DNA of 64,000 nucleotides from Pseudanabaena sp. PCC 6802 (GCF_000332175.1 NZ_KB235910.1:497278-561277), one strand, 5' to 3'. Counted from the first letter of the stretch, positions 8,659-17,891 are shown. The notes: a model not told the origin generated them from the sequence alone. A program made the numbers and translations.

Positions 8659-10119
8659 ATGAGCAATCCCGATCGCTTGACTGGATCTAGCATCTCCTCA
8701 AAGCTCGATTTCCCAACCAAGCTTGCCTACGGTGCAGGCGATCTGGGCGCAGCAATGACCGCCAACCTGCTGTCGTTCTTTCTACTATTCTTTTTCACCA
8801 ATGTAGCAGGCTTAGATCCGGGCTTAGCAGGGCTTATCTTGCTGATTGGCAAAGTGTGGGATGCCGTTAACGATCCGATTGTGGGCGTGCTCAGCGATCG
8901 CACCAAATCGCGTCAGGGCAGGCGGTTACCCTGGATGCTATATAGCGCTATTCCCTTTGGCATTTTCTTTTGGTTGCAGTGGTTGGTACCAACTACTGAT
9001 AAGTGGGGGTTGTTCTGGTACTACGTAATTATTGCGATTCTGTTCAACACGTTCTATACCGCTGTTAACCTACCCTATACGGCTCTAACCGCAGAACTAA
9101 CTCAGGATTACCACGAGCGCACCAGCCTTACCAGTTTCCGATTTACCTTCTCGATTGGTGGCAGCATTCTCTCTCTAGTACTGGCTAATATTATCTTTGC
9201 TGCCTTTAAATCCAATGCCGCGCAGTCATCCGGCAGTTGCAGCGCTGACAGCTTGCAATATCTAGTTCTGGGAGGAGTTTGCGCAGTAATCGCCGTGTTA
9301 TCGATCTATTGGTGCGTGTGGGGCATCCGCGATCGCGCTCTCATGGCAGAGCGCCAGCGCCTGCACGCGCAAGCTTCAGAGCCTGTAGAGGAGATGAGCT
9401 TTGCTCGGCAGTTGAGCGTTGTATTTAGCAATCGTCCTTTTTTATACGTAATTGGGATTTATTTCTGTTCCTGGCTGGCCGTACAAATCACAGCATCGAT
9501 TATTCCCTACTATGTTGTGAATTATATGGGACTGACGGAAACGGATTTCATCCAAGTGACTATTGCCGTTCAAGGCACAGCTCTGGCGATGTTATACGTA
9601 TGGAGCGCGCTGAGTAAGAAATTTGGGAAGAAGGCTATCTACTTTGCCGGTATGGGCTTTTGGATTATCGCGCAAGCCGGTTTATTCTTTCTCAAGCCCG
9701 GTCAGATCGGCTTAATGTACGTTCTTGCCGTCCTGGCTGGATTTGGGGTTTCAACTGCCTACCTAATTCCCTGGTCAATGGTACCGGATGTGACGGAATT
9801 GGACGAATTGCAAACGGGTCAGCGACGGGAAGGCATATTTTATGCTTTTATGGTGCTATTGCAAAAAATGGGACTGGCGGTTGGATTATTTCTACTAGGT
9901 GTTGGGCTTTCCTGGTCGGGATTTCAAGAAAGATTGCCCTGTCAGCCCGCACCTACCCAACCCCCTTCTGCTTTACAAGCAATTCTAATTGCGATCGGGC
10001 CTTTGCCAACTGCCACTTTGATTTGCAGTTTAGTCCTGGCTTACTTTTATCCAATTACTCGTGAGTACCATGCCGAGATTCTCTATCGATTGAACGAACG
10101 GAGGAATGCTCGGAACTAG
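8659..10119 (+). CDS. MFS transporter, GPH (sugar:cation symporter) family
   Basis: The 486-residue membrane protein begins with KLAYGAGDLGAAM, the typical GPH/MelB opening, followed by VWDAVNDPIVGVLSDRTKSR, which matches the family's loop 2-3 signature. Hydrophobicity suggests about 12 membrane segments. Family members import glycosides, pentosides or hexuronides with Na+ or H+; the substrate is unknown. It converges on the TrmH-like gene, with a 4-bp overlap. Confidence 0.9.
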   Translation: MSNPDRLTGSSISSKLDFPTKLAYGAGDLGAAMTANLLSFFLLFFFTNVAGLDPGLAGLILLIGKVWDAVNDPIVGVLSDRTKSRQGRRLPWMLYSAIPFGIFFWLQWLVPTTDKWGLFWYYVIIAILFNTFYTAVNLPYTALTAELTQDYHERTSLTSFRFTFSIGGSILSLVLANIIFAAFKSNAAQSSGSCSADSLQYLVLGGVCAVIAVLSIYWCVWGIRDRALMAERQRLHAQASEPVEEMSFARQLSVVFSNRPFLYVIGIYFCSWLAVQITASIIPYYVVNYMGLTETDFIQVTIAVQGTALAMLYVWSALSKKFGKKAIYFAGMGFWIIAQAGLFFLKPGQIGLMYVLAVLAGFGVSTAYLIPWSMVPDVTELDELQTGQRREGIFYAFMVLLQKMGLAVGLFLLGVGLSWSGFQERLPCQPAPTQPPSALQAILIAIGPLPTATLICSLVLAYFYPITREYHAEILYRLNERRNARN

Positions 10120-10910
10120 TGGCGGTGATATTCCCTTTGGCGCTTGGCTTCGTATAGCAAGAGCGATGCCGCGATCGCCACGTTCAAAGACTCCACATCT
10201 GGACTCAGCGGGATCTTTACCGCTACATCCGCAATGGCAACCATTTCCTTGGATAAGCCATTACCTTCATTTCCCAACAGAATTAAACTCGGTTGGGTAA
10301 AATCGAAATCCCAATAAGAGATCCTGGCATCGGATAGGGTGGCGATCGCTACACCACCAGTATTTTGCCAAGCGCGAACGGCATCCGGCAAATTATCTAC
10401 TGTTTGTCTGGGACATCGGAACCACTGCCCCGCTGTGGCTCGGATAATTTTAGGGTTAGTGGCATCAACGCTATCTTGACTGACTAGAATTCCATCGACA
10501 CCCACCGCCACCGCCGATCGGATAATTGCGCCCATATTCCCTGGATCTTGAAGCGATTCCAGCGCTAAACCCAAACTCGCAATCTCAATCGACTTATTCT
10601 CAGGTAGCGGTGCTGCTGCCACCACACCATCAGGATTAACCGTCGTCGCGATCGCTTCTATTACGTTCTGGCCTACAAGCTCCACTCGACTCGCGATCGC
10701 CCGCTCTCGCAAAAAAATTTGGGAATGAGATTCCGCCCACGCTTCCGTACAGCAAATGGTATCCAGGGGATATTGGGTAGCGATCGCCTCCATGAGAGCA
10801 TGAGTACCTTCAAGCAGAAAGAGATTTTGCTTGCGTCTTTCCTTGGCACTTTTGCCAAGTTGGCGCAATTGTTTAATTAAGGGATTATTGGTACTGGTCA
10901 GCAATGACAA
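10116..10910 (-). CDS. TrmH family RNA 2'-O-methyltransferase
   Basis: The 264-residue protein has the SPOUT knot signatures of the TrmH/SpoU family: LALESLQDPGNMGAIIRSA, LILLGNEGNGLSKE and KIPLSPDVESLNVAIAAS. The N-terminal substrate-binding domain (KQLRQLGKSAKERRKQNLFL, then EGTHALMEA) is typical of 23S rRNA methylases such as TsnR/RlmB-like proteins. It probably methylates a ribose in rRNA with SAM; the site is unknown. Confidence 0.93.
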   Translation of the reverse strand: MSLLTSTNNPLIKQLRQLGKSAKERRKQNLFLLEGTHALMEAIATQYPLDTICCTEAWAESHSQIFLRERAIASRVELVGQNVIEAIATTVNPDGVVAAAPLPENKSIEIASLGLALESLQDPGNMGAIIRSAVAVGVDGILVSQDSVDATNPKIIRATAGQWFRCPRQTVDNLPDAVRAWQNTGGVAIATLSDARISYWDFDFTQPSLILLGNEGNGLSKEMVAIADVAVKIPLSPDVESLNVAIAASLLLYEAKRQREYHRH

Positions 10911-11007
10911 ATTTATGATGTTTTAACGATTATAACCACTTTATTCATTAAGTTTTTTAACTCTGCTGGTATTGGCGATCGCCTGAACTGATATACTTTA
11001 AGCCATT

Positions 11008-11130
11008 CGTCGGTTTTGATGGGGAACAGCCATCAGAAGTAATGGGGAAAGTACGGTGCAAGGCCGACACTGTCCCGCAACTGTAATGAGAGTTATATTA
11101 CTCTCTAAGTCAGAATGCCCGCCGATGTAT
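11008..11130 (+). promoter_or_regulatory. Cobalamin (B12) riboswitch upstream of cbtB
   Basis: The leader carries the conserved cobalamin aptamer pieces in order: GATGGGGAACAGCCATC, AATGGGGAAAGTACGGTGCAA, the B12 box region GACACTGTCCCGCAACTGTA and AAGTCAGAATGCC. The aptamer precedes cbtB by about 50 nt. Known switches of this class shut expression when adenosyl- or other cobalamins bind, which fits a cobalt-uptake gene. Confidence 0.93.
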
Positions 11131-11182
11131 CAGGTTAGATCGAGTTAGAGCAAATTAGATTAGTTCATCTGCGAGGTACAGC

Positions 11183-11374
11183 ATGAAAAGCTCAATCCAA
11201 GTTTCACCATGGCGACGCACTGAGAGGTTAGTTTTATCAGTGCCAACCCAGTCAATTCTCTACATTCTGCTCTGGTCGCTGATTATTTGGATGGTCTATT
11301 TCAGTACTTATCCGGCAGTACACGATAAAGTTCATTCCCTCAGACATCACACGCTTGGCGTTAGTTGTCATTGA
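11183..11374 (+). CDS. cbtB: Cobalt transporter subunit CbtB
   Basis: The 63-residue protein has one membrane segment (about residues 24-42, SILYILLWSLIIWMVYFSTY) followed by the His-rich tail VHDKVHSLRHHTLGVSCH, the hallmark of CbtB. CbtB is a B12-regulated predicted cobalt transporter subunit that usually pairs with CbtA. Here no CbtA follows; instead there is a repeat and then a 393-residue membrane protein. A GAGG ribosome site lies 8 nt before the ATG. Control by the riboswitch just upstream is strongly supported. Confidence 0.9.
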   Translation: MKSSIQVSPWRRTERLVLSVPTQSILYILLWSLIIWMVYFSTYPAVHDKVHSLRHHTLGVSCH

Positions 11375-11401
11375 AATCTTTGGTTACTGTAAAAATCCAT
11401 T

Positions 11402-11568
11402 TAGGGGCAGGTTTTAGACCAAAACCACCAATATAGCTATAGCCAATAGGCTCAGGATGGTGTGCAGGGGTGGAACCCCTGCGTGGGGGCTTAGCCTCCA
11501 CACTCGCGATAATAAACGATCCGTCTACGGCTATAAGAGTAAAAACTTCTCGCTAAACCTGCCCTTAC
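11402..11568. repeat. GGGCAGGTTT inverted-repeat unit with nested insert
   Basis: The outer arms TAGGGGCAGGTTTTAG and CTAAACCTGCCCTTA are inverted. The unit resembles the repeat at 22627-22696 and the core of the 128-bp MITE at 50.2 and 51.1 kb. A different repeat (11432-11535) sits inside it, so this looks like a nested insertion. Confidence 0.65.
11432..11535. repeat. TATAGCTATAGCC-type palindromic repeat
   Basis: This copy has the ends TATAGCTATAGCCAATAGG and CTACGGCTATA, and the two-hairpin core GCAGGGGTGGAACCCCTGC plus GTGGGGGCTTAGCCTCCAC. It matches the repeats at 52577-52680 and 57381-57491. Confidence 0.8.
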
Positions 11569-11593
11569 CCAGCCTTTATAGGAGTTTCCAATC

Positions 11594-12775
11594 GTGTTCC
11601 CCAAATTTAAATGGTCTGCACTCGTAGGCTTAGCTTGTGCTGTCGGTATTCTATCCCACGCGATCGCTGGATTGTCTCTGTCGCCCTCAGCTTCGGTACA
11701 GTTGGTCGCGGAGCCACCGATCGCTCGAGCCTATCCTCTAGAAGCAGAAGCGACAGAATATTTAGGATCGGGGCAGTATCAACCACCCATCCGGCTAAAG
11801 TTGCGCGCGCAGGATGCATCGGGCAAGTCATTACAGGACGCTCGGTTCCATCTGCAAATATTGACCCCCGCTCCTACCCCCTGGTTTACTACAGATTTTC
11901 CTGTGGTGGAAGGCACCAAGCTGTTGGACATTGAAGGAGATGCTCCTACGGGTGAGTTGCAGATGCAGCAAGTGTTTCCCATCCGTGGCAACTATCAGTT
12001 GCGAGTCAGCGTCACGCCAAAACTTACCAATGCTTTCGCGCCAATTACGCAGAACTTGGAACTGGCAGTTCCTGAAAATCCTTTGAAGTGGCAATACTTC
12101 CCATTTGTTTTAGGAGCGCTACTAGCGATTGGTTGCTTTGGTGGTTGGATTATCGGAGGCCGCCAGGTAATTCAGGCAGGAGAAATTGCACCGCGTCGAG
12201 TAAGGCTGCTTTTGAGTGGCGCGACTGTCTTAGCGATCGCGGCTTTGCTGTTCTTTAATGTAAGTGCTGAGTTGGCTGGAGTCCGCACGCACATCGCAGA
12301 AGAAGCACGTAGCAACTCAAATACCTCTAGCATAAGCCAGTCACAGGGGGTAAAACTGGAGCTGGTTGGGGATAGTGGTGCCGAGGTTGGACGTGCTGCA
12401 TCATTTCAAGCAAAACTGACCGATAGCAAAACCAATCGCCCCCTCAACGATGCCATCTTGTCAATTAAAACAACGCAGCTAGAAAATAACTGGGTAGCAT
12501 TTGCTTATCAGGGGATACCGAATGCTCAAGGATTGCTGGCATGGCAAGAGCAATTTTTTGATGGCGCTCCCCATAAAATCGAGGTCAAGGCATCGCCCCA
12601 ACCTCATAGCAAGCAGCAATTCCCACCCCTCGAAGTCGCTCGGGAAATTGATGTGGAGGCGATCGCGCCACCAATGTCAGTGCGATTAATTGGATTGCTC
12701 TCCTTTACAGGGGTTTTAACAGTTGGCCTGGTAGTTGGATTGTGGCTGCGACGCAGCCGCTGGCAAGAAACCTAA
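11594..12775 (+). CDS. Membrane protein with two Ig-like (YtkA/FixH-like) domains
   Basis: The 393-residue product is not a named family that I can assign firmly. It has a signal anchor (about 8-27), a beta-rich domain (about 50-160) with a G-x-Y-x-L-x-V ending like YtkA/FixH domains, two membrane segments (about 168-187 and 205-222), a second beta-rich domain (about 250-345) and a C-terminal membrane segment (about 368-386). The start is GTG after AGGAG. It follows cbtB in the same direction, so a role in metal handling is possible, but the repeat between them makes co-transcription uncertain. Confidence 0.6.
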   Translation: MFPKFKWSALVGLACAVGILSHAIAGLSLSPSASVQLVAEPPIARAYPLEAEATEYLGSGQYQPPIRLKLRAQDASGKSLQDARFHLQILTPAPTPWFTTDFPVVEGTKLLDIEGDAPTGELQMQQVFPIRGNYQLRVSVTPKLTNAFAPITQNLELAVPENPLKWQYFPFVLGALLAIGCFGGWIIGGRQVIQAGEIAPRRVRLLLSGATVLAIAALLFFNVSAELAGVRTHIAEEARSNSNTSSISQSQGVKLELVGDSGAEVGRAASFQAKLTDSKTNRPLNDAILSIKTTQLENNWVAFAYQGIPNAQGLLAWQEQFFDGAPHKIEVKASPQPHSKQQFPPLEVAREIDVEAIAPPMSVRLIGLLSFTGVLTVGLVVGLWLRRSRWQET

Positions 12776-12784
12776 CCCTAAAGC

Positions 12785-13282
12785 TCAAGGTTCCAGGATC
12801 ATATTCCATTCGCGGCGATCGCCATTCCAAACGAGAGAATTCGTTTGACCAACTACATGCGGCCCCCAGTAAAGTCGGGAACCATCAGTAGCAAAAGCGA
12901 ACATAATATCACCTTGAGCTACCTCGATCTGCCCATTCGGTAAGGATAGGAGTAACCCTTCTGCGCCTCCTTCACTGGGAGCAAAATCCCAATTGACTGG
13001 CTCCACCCCATCCCAACTCGCGCGATCGCGTTTGCCAGACAGCAGAACAATTCTCACGGAATGCTCGGTACGGTTGCCAACCCGTAAAGCCCCCTGCTGC
13101 TTCCCTGGAATCCTGGCGGGGCGGGGTGATGTAGTTGGTAATGGTGGCACGGTTACGGGGAGGGGACTAGTTATTTCTCTCACAGTCGGCGGATTCAGTT
13201 TTTGCCAGAGACCTACGCCCACCAAAGAAATAACCATCCCTAAGATCAGTGGATAAGCCTGCTTAGCGTCGATGAACTGCAT
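12785..13282 (-). CDS. Hypothetical membrane-anchored protein, 165 aa
   Basis: I do not recognise this protein. It has one N-terminal membrane anchor (about residues 9-27), a Pro/Thr-rich linker (about 31-60) and a beta-rich outer domain (VGNRTEHSVRIVLLSGKRD, then WDFAPSEGGAEGLLLSLPNG). The layout suggests an exported, membrane-tethered domain. It is convergent with the preceding membrane protein gene. No motif points to a catalytic activity. Confidence 0.6.
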   Translation of the reverse strand: MQFIDAKQAYPLILGMVISLVGVGLWQKLNPPTVREITSPLPVTVPPLPTTSPRPARIPGKQQGALRVGNRTEHSVRIVLLSGKRDRASWDGVEPVNWDFAPSEGGAEGLLLSLPNGQIEVAQGDIMFAFATDGSRLYWGPHVVGQTNSLVWNGDRREWNMILEP

Positions 13283-13375
13283 TGAATGACATATTCAAAA
13301 GTTATACTCCTATTCTATTTTGGGAATGAAGATTCGGGGCACAGAATTTTCTATATCTGAGTCTCTGCATCTGCT

Positions 13376-14743
13376 TTACTTAACTTTCTTGCGCCCATCC
13401 TCATCATAATAGTCTGGCTTGATTGTTTCCCTAGCTCTAGCAATAGCCAGGGCATTATCCTCCACATTAGTGGTAACTACTGAGCCAGATGCAATGTTAA
13501 CGTTTTTACCAATCTGAATTGGCGCTACCAAAACGGAGTTGGCACCAGTTTTGCTGCGATCGCCTATCACTGTAGGATGCTTATTAAAACCGTCATAGTT
13601 TGCGGTAACCGTTCCCGCACCGATGTTGACCCGATTCCCCAGCGTGGCATCGCCCAGATAACTGAGATGAGCGGCGTTAGTATTCTCTCCCATTCGCGTC
13701 TTTTTCAGCTCGACAAAATTGCCAACCCGACAGCGATCCCCCACGATTGACTCTTTACTGATGTGAGTGTAGGGGCCAACGCGACAACCTGCGCCAATCT
13801 GGCTATCTTCTACAGTGGCATAGAGAACGCGACAGTTCTCTGCAATAGTACTATTTTCGATTAAACTGCCAGGGCCAATTACCGATCCCGACTTGATTTT
13901 GGTATAGCCGCGCAGATGAGTTTGCGGCTCGATAATCACGTTTGGCTCTAGTTCTACCGTGTCGTCGATTGTAATCGTGTCAGGCAAATTCATCGTCACG
14001 CCCAACCGCATCCATTTATCGCGAATACGGCTCTGAAGTACCTCATAGGCGTGGGCAAGTTGCACGCGGCTGTTGATCCCGAAGCTCTCTTCATAATCTT
14101 CCACATCTTGAGCAAAGACAGGAGAGAGATAATTGAAAACTTCGGTGAGATAGTACTCTTTTTGATCGTTGTTATTAGAAAGTTTGGGTAAAATCTCAGC
14201 CAGTTCTGGCCATTTAAAGCAATACACGCCCGCACTCACGCGCTGATTCTGTCGTTGCGCGTCGGTACAGTCGCGGTGTTCGATAATGCATTCGATCTGA
14301 TTGTTCCGATCGCAAAAAACCCGTCCATAGCCGGTGGGATCGGGTAATAAAGCAGTGAGGACGGTAGCAGCAGCATGGCGATCGCGATGGGTTGCTACTA
14401 AATCCGCAATAGTTTGGGTTGTCAGTAGTGGTGTATCGCCAGTTAAAACTACCAGATCTCCCGTGAAACCTTGTAATGGCTCCAGTAATTGCTGAATCGC
14501 GTGCCCTGTCCCCAGTTGCTCCGCCTGTTCTACAAACTCTAAACCTGGTTCTGCTGCCAGTGCCTCTCGCACCAAAGCTTGGCCGTAACCTACAATTATC
14601 AACCGCCGTTTGGGTGATAGGGCGGTAGCCGCATCTAAGACCCGCTTTACCAGCGATCGCCCGCCCAACTCGTGTACCACCTTGGGCAGATCGGACTTCA
14701 TACGAGTACCTTTGCCCGCTGCCAAAATTGCCACTGCTAACAT
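13376..14743 (-). CDS. glmU: Bifunctional N-acetylglucosamine-1-P uridyltransferase / acetyltransferase GlmU
   Basis: GlmU makes UDP-GlcNAc from glucosamine-1-phosphate, acetyl-CoA and UTP, for peptidoglycan and lipid A. The 455-residue protein starts [20 protein letters not shown] with the nucleotidyltransferase signature, has VLTGDTPLL and a long left-handed beta-helix, and ends with the acetyltransferase motif [17 protein letters not shown]. An ATG further upstream (14905) would add 54 residues with no homology; ATG 14743 is preferred because it gives the family start and has AAGGG upstream. Confidence 0.95.
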   Translation of the reverse strand: MLAVAILAAGKGTRMKSDLPKVVHELGGRSLVKRVLDAATALSPKRRLIIVGYGQALVREALAAEPGLEFVEQAEQLGTGHAIQQLLEPLQGFTGDLVVLTGDTPLLTTQTIADLVATHRDRHAAATVLTALLPDPTGYGRVFCDRNNQIECIIEHRDCTDAQRQNQRVSAGVYCFKWPELAEILPKLSNNNDQKEYYLTEVFNYLSPVFAQDVEDYEESFGINSRVQLAHAYEVLQSRIRDKWMRLGVTMNLPDTITIDDTVELEPNVIIEPQTHLRGYTKIKSGSVIGPGSLIENSTIAENCRVLYATVEDSQIGAGCRVGPYTHISKESIVGDRCRVGNFVELKKTRMGENTNAAHLSYLGDATLGNRVNIGAGTVTANYDGFNKHPTVIGDRSKTGANSVLVAPIQIGKNVNIASGSVVTTNVEDNALAIARARETIKPDYYDEDGRKKVK

Positions 14744-14988
14744 GGAGTTACCCTTATTTTCATTCACCAAATTTCCTGGTATTGGGGAAATTACCCCACG
14801 TAATAAAACAAACTTTTTTATTATTGCATCGAATGAAGCTTCAGATATTTTGCCGCACCGTAGCAAAACTGTTGCGGCGATTGCGGCGATCGCCTGTAAC
14901 TTCATCGATAGTTTCTGATGTAATATAGCAATTCTCTATTTTCCTGCTGACTGCTGAAAGCTAAAAGCTGACCGCCACCATATTACCT

Positions 14989-15516
14989 ATGCCAGCAAAG
15001 CTACTTCTTACTTCCTTTGACACCTGGAAAGCCCACCATATCTCGAATGCGTCCGACGATCTGCTAGGGCTAGCGCTACAACAAGATTTACCGCACGATC
15101 GCCTGCACCTGCTCCGCAAAATTCCTGTCGATTTTCAAATAGCTCCCGCTCGGGTAATTGCTGCGATCGCTGAAATACAACCGCAAGCCGTAATTTGTTG
15201 CGGAATGGCAGAAAAGCGATCGCATCTGATGGTGGAGTCAACCGGGGCTAAGCTCGATTCTGTAACGGGTAACCCACTAGAAAAATTCTCCACTCAGGTT
15301 GATTTAGACCAACTAGTCGATAACTTAAGCGTGACAGCAATTAGCCACAATGCAGGCAAGTTTGTCTGCAACGCCCTGTACCACTCTGTCCTCAAGTATC
15401 TACACGAACATAGCCCCACCACCAACTGCATTTTTGTCCACGTACCCGTCCTCACCCGTACCAATTGTCAACCGATCTTGACAGACTTCATGGCGATTTT
15501 GCGGGCATTTTTGTGA
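14989..15516 (+). CDS. Pyroglutamyl-peptidase I-like (peptidase C15) protein
   Basis: The 175-residue protein resembles pyrrolidone-carboxylate peptidase. It begins KLLLTSFDTW and has CCGMAEKRS with the Glu region, the nucleophile motif GKFVCNALYHSVL (Cys near 127) and FVHVP with the catalytic His near 151. Enzymes of the family remove N-terminal pyroglutamate. It is shorter than the usual 205-220 residues and the first glycine motif (GFEPF) is altered to SFDTW, so the substrate range may differ. Confidence 0.8.
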   Translation: MPAKLLLTSFDTWKAHHISNASDDLLGLALQQDLPHDRLHLLRKIPVDFQIAPARVIAAIAEIQPQAVICCGMAEKRSHLMVESTGAKLDSVTGNPLEKFSTQVDLDQLVDNLSVTAISHNAGKFVCNALYHSVLKYLHEHSPTTNCIFVHVPVLTRTNCQPILTDFMAILRAFL

Positions 15517-15570
15517 AGATAGGTTAAAATGTGAAAAGAAAATGAGAACACTAGACTTTAAAATATCCCC

Positions 15571-15903
15571 GTGACGTATTTACTAAAGCCAGACGGCTTT
15601 TCTCCTCCTGATCGCTTAGTTAAAACCGAGCACTTTCAGATCTTAACCACCACATTTCTGACAGTATTTCTAGCTGAGATCGGCGATAAGACTCAACTAA
15701 CAACTTTGACAATCGCCGCTTCATCGCGATCGCCTGCGATCGTATTTCTGGGTGCGGCGTTGGCACTAGTCACCACTAGTTTTCTGGGCGTAGTCGCGGG
15801 CAAGTGGTTATCTAAGAAAGTATCGCCCAATTTACTCAACACCATGACTGGCCTGAGTTTTTTATTGCTTGCCATAAGTTTAGTCTGGGATGCGATTCTG
15901 TAG
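15571..15903 (+). CDS. UPF0016/GDT1 half-size cation exporter, subunit 1
   Basis: The 110-residue protein has one copy of the UPF0016 signature AEIGDKTQLTTL (near residue 33), with three membrane segments expected. Full-length GDT1/Mnx proteins have two such repeats and export Mn2+ or Ca2+; in cyanobacteria Mnx moves Mn2+ out of the cytoplasm. Here each repeat is a separate gene, so the two products likely form a heterodimer. The start is GTG. Confidence 0.88.
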   Translation: MTYLLKPDGFSPPDRLVKTEHFQILTTTFLTVFLAEIGDKTQLTTLTIAASSRSPAIVFLGAALALVTTSFLGVVAGKWLSKKVSPNLLNTMTGLSFLLLAISLVWDAIL

Positions 15904-16021
15904 CTTGTAGCCTTTAGCAGTTAGCCTTTTAAAGTTTCATTCCGCAAGCATTTTGATAATCTCAACCTGTCCCCACACGCGACGATCGATGAAAAATTTA
16001 TTGGAGGAATCGATTTGAATT

Positions 16022-16303
16022 ATGGATTGGCAATTACTAGCTTTGAGTTTCGGTACTATTTTTGTCTCGGAGTTAGGTGATAAAAGCCAGCTTGCTACGC
16101 TCAGTTTGAGCGGTAACTCGAAGGCTCCCCGCCGCTATATCTTTCTAGGTTCAGCTTTAGCACTATTAGCAGCGAGTTTAATTGGAGTGCTGCTAGGCGG
16201 TCAGGTATCGCAGTTTTTACCAACTAGACTGCTCAAAGCGATCGCTGCGTTCGTATTCGCGATCGTGGCGATTCGCCTTCTATCTTCCCACCCAGAAACA
16301 TAG
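16022..16303 (+). CDS. UPF0016/GDT1 half-size cation exporter, subunit 2
   Basis: The 93-residue protein carries the second signature SELGDKSQLATLSL (near residue 17) and is the partner of the gene 119 bp upstream. The two signatures face opposite ways in known full-length proteins, which fits an inverted-repeat transporter made of two halves. Manganese or calcium export is inferred from the family. Confidence 0.88.
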   Translation: MDWQLLALSFGTIFVSELGDKSQLATLSLSGNSKAPRRYIFLGSALALLAASLIGVLLGGQVSQFLPTRLLKAIAAFVFAIVAIRLLSSHPET

Positions 16304-16378
16304 GCGAAAGCTCTGCTATTGGTATGGATTGCTATCTCCAACTTCCATCAACAAAGCGATTGGCTTTGCCATCCCAGC

Positions 16379-16535
16379 TATAGCAGTTTTCAGATCGGAG
16401 GTGAGTAGGGAGTTTGGGGGCGTTGCCCCCAAGAAGGGGAGGCAGGGCGGTCTTGGGGGTTCCCCGCTAGAGCCACTGCCGTGTTCTACCCCTTCACCCC
16501 GTTCGATCTGTCGTGTTTACTGTTCAAATTGGGAT
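16379..16535. repeat. Chimeric palindromic repeat
   Basis: The left end (TATAGCAGTTTTCAGATCGG) matches the ends of the 2040-2152 repeat, while the right end (GATCTGTCGTGTTTACTG then TTCAAATTGG) matches the inverted left arm of the 28312-28424 repeat. The core hairpin TTGGGGGCGTTGCCCCCAA is kept, and the other hairpin is interrupted by about 50 bp. Confidence 0.7.
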
Positions 16536-16540
16536 AACAA

Positions 16541-17614
16541 TTACTTTTTGCGTTCGTAATAAACTGGAGAACCTTCATTGGGCACAAAATAACAAGTCTT
16601 GGCAGATTTGAATAAAGTTTTCCAAATCGGTTCGGTGGATTTACGATAATACTCACCTAAAATGGGCTTAATAGCTTCAGTAGCAGTTAAAAGGTGATAG
16701 TGGGGCATATTCAAAAAGATATGATGAGCTACATGGGTACCGATGTTGTGATGAATGGGGTTAATAAACCCATAATCGCGATCGACAGTTGACAATGCAC
16801 CTTTAAGAAAATACCAGTCATTCCCACGATACCAAGGAATCTCTTCTACTGTGTGATGGAGATATGTTACCAAATCTAGCCAGACAACAAATACTAGATA
16901 GGGCATTACATAATATTTAAAAAGGAAAAGAAACCCAAATTTAAAGGTTAAAACACCTAAAAAAGTAACCATTAAACCCCAACATACTGTACTGGCGATC
17001 GCATCCCATTTTTCTGAAGGGCGGAATAAAGGACTGCTGGGAAGGAAATGAGAACCAGTTTTTCCGGGAGACCTTTTAAACAAATATACTGGATAAGCGA
17101 GTAAAAATAGCTTGTAACGTAAGAATTTCTCAATTCCTGTCATTGCATTGTATTGAGATTCCGAAACAGGATACCAACTTTCATCCGTGTCAATATTACC
17201 CGTGTTAGCGTGGTGGGTGCGGTGACTGATACGCCAACCATGATAGGGGACAAGAATGGGGGTATGGCATAAATGACCAATCAGATTATTCAGCCATTTT
17301 ATCTTAGAAAAAGAACTGTGACCGCAATCATGACCAACTACAAATAACGCCCAGAACATAGTTCCTTGCATGAGCCAGAAAAGGGGGAAAAACCACCAGG
17401 AATCAAGAGAATAGGCGATCGCATATAAACCCGCAATAATACTAATATCTAAAAAAAAGTAAAATAGCGATCTGCCGATCGAAGGTTCAAAACAATAAGC
17501 GGGAATAACATTCTTCAAATCTTGGAGGGTAAAAGAGAGTTCTTTTTCACCAAAAACTTGCTCTTCCAGTTGATGGGGATTAATATTTAATTGCACGAAA
17601 TAACCTAAATTCAC
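16541..17614 (-). CDS. desB: Omega-3 (delta-15) acyl-lipid fatty acid desaturase
   Basis: The 357-residue membrane enzyme has the three His boxes of acyl-lipid desaturases: GHDCGHSSF (near 94), HRTHH (near 131) and HVAHHIFLNMPHYHL (near 292). The run RISHRTHHANTGNIDTDESW is typical of omega-3 desaturases, which add the third double bond in glycerolipid-bound linoleic acid using ferredoxin. In cyanobacteria desB expression rises in the cold. Identification as DesB rather than DesA is by motif. Confidence 0.88.
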   Translation of the reverse strand: MNLGYFVQLNINPHQLEEQVFGEKELSFTLQDLKNVIPAYCFEPSIGRSLFYFFLDISIIAGLYAIAYSLDSWWFFPLFWLMQGTMFWALFVVGHDCGHSSFSKIKWLNNLIGHLCHTPILVPYHGWRISHRTHHANTGNIDTDESWYPVSESQYNAMTGIEKFLRYKLFLLAYPVYLFKRSPGKTGSHFLPSSPLFRPSEKWDAIASTVCWGLMVTFLGVLTFKFGFLFLFKYYVMPYLVFVVWLDLVTYLHHTVEEIPWYRGNDWYFLKGALSTVDRDYGFINPIHHNIGTHVAHHIFLNMPHYHLLTATEAIKPILGEYYRKSTEPIWKTLFKSAKTCYFVPNEGSPVYYERKK

Positions 17615-17747
17615 AAAAATTTACAAGCCCTCGTCATTTTAACCTTATTTGCGTCATTCGAGGTGAGGTTAAGCAAATAATTTTCAGAATCAATATTCAA
17701 CCTCATTTTCGTCTGATTTCATTAAATATTGAGTATATTAGGCTATA

Positions 17748-17891
17748 ATGGTCGTTTATTTGAGCGGGCGAAAACCTCAATGCGGGATGGAAAAAATAGT
17801 GAAATTATCGCCTTGATGGAAAATTGCCGCCGCCCATACTACCTACAGCGAAACAGAACACACCGCAGGCAAAATCGTAATTACTCTATAA
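17748..17891 (+). pseudogene. C-terminal remnant of a quinone oxidoreductase-like (MDR) gene
   Basis: One frame reads ATG to a stop at 17889-17891 with a single internal TGA at 17814. After it comes KIAAAHTTYSETEHTAGKIV and then ITL, a good match to the end of NADPH:quinone oxidoreductases (AAAHRYLE...GKIVITL). Most of the gene is absent, so this is a fossil. It is the only recognisable coding signal in this 326-bp gap. Confidence 0.5.
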
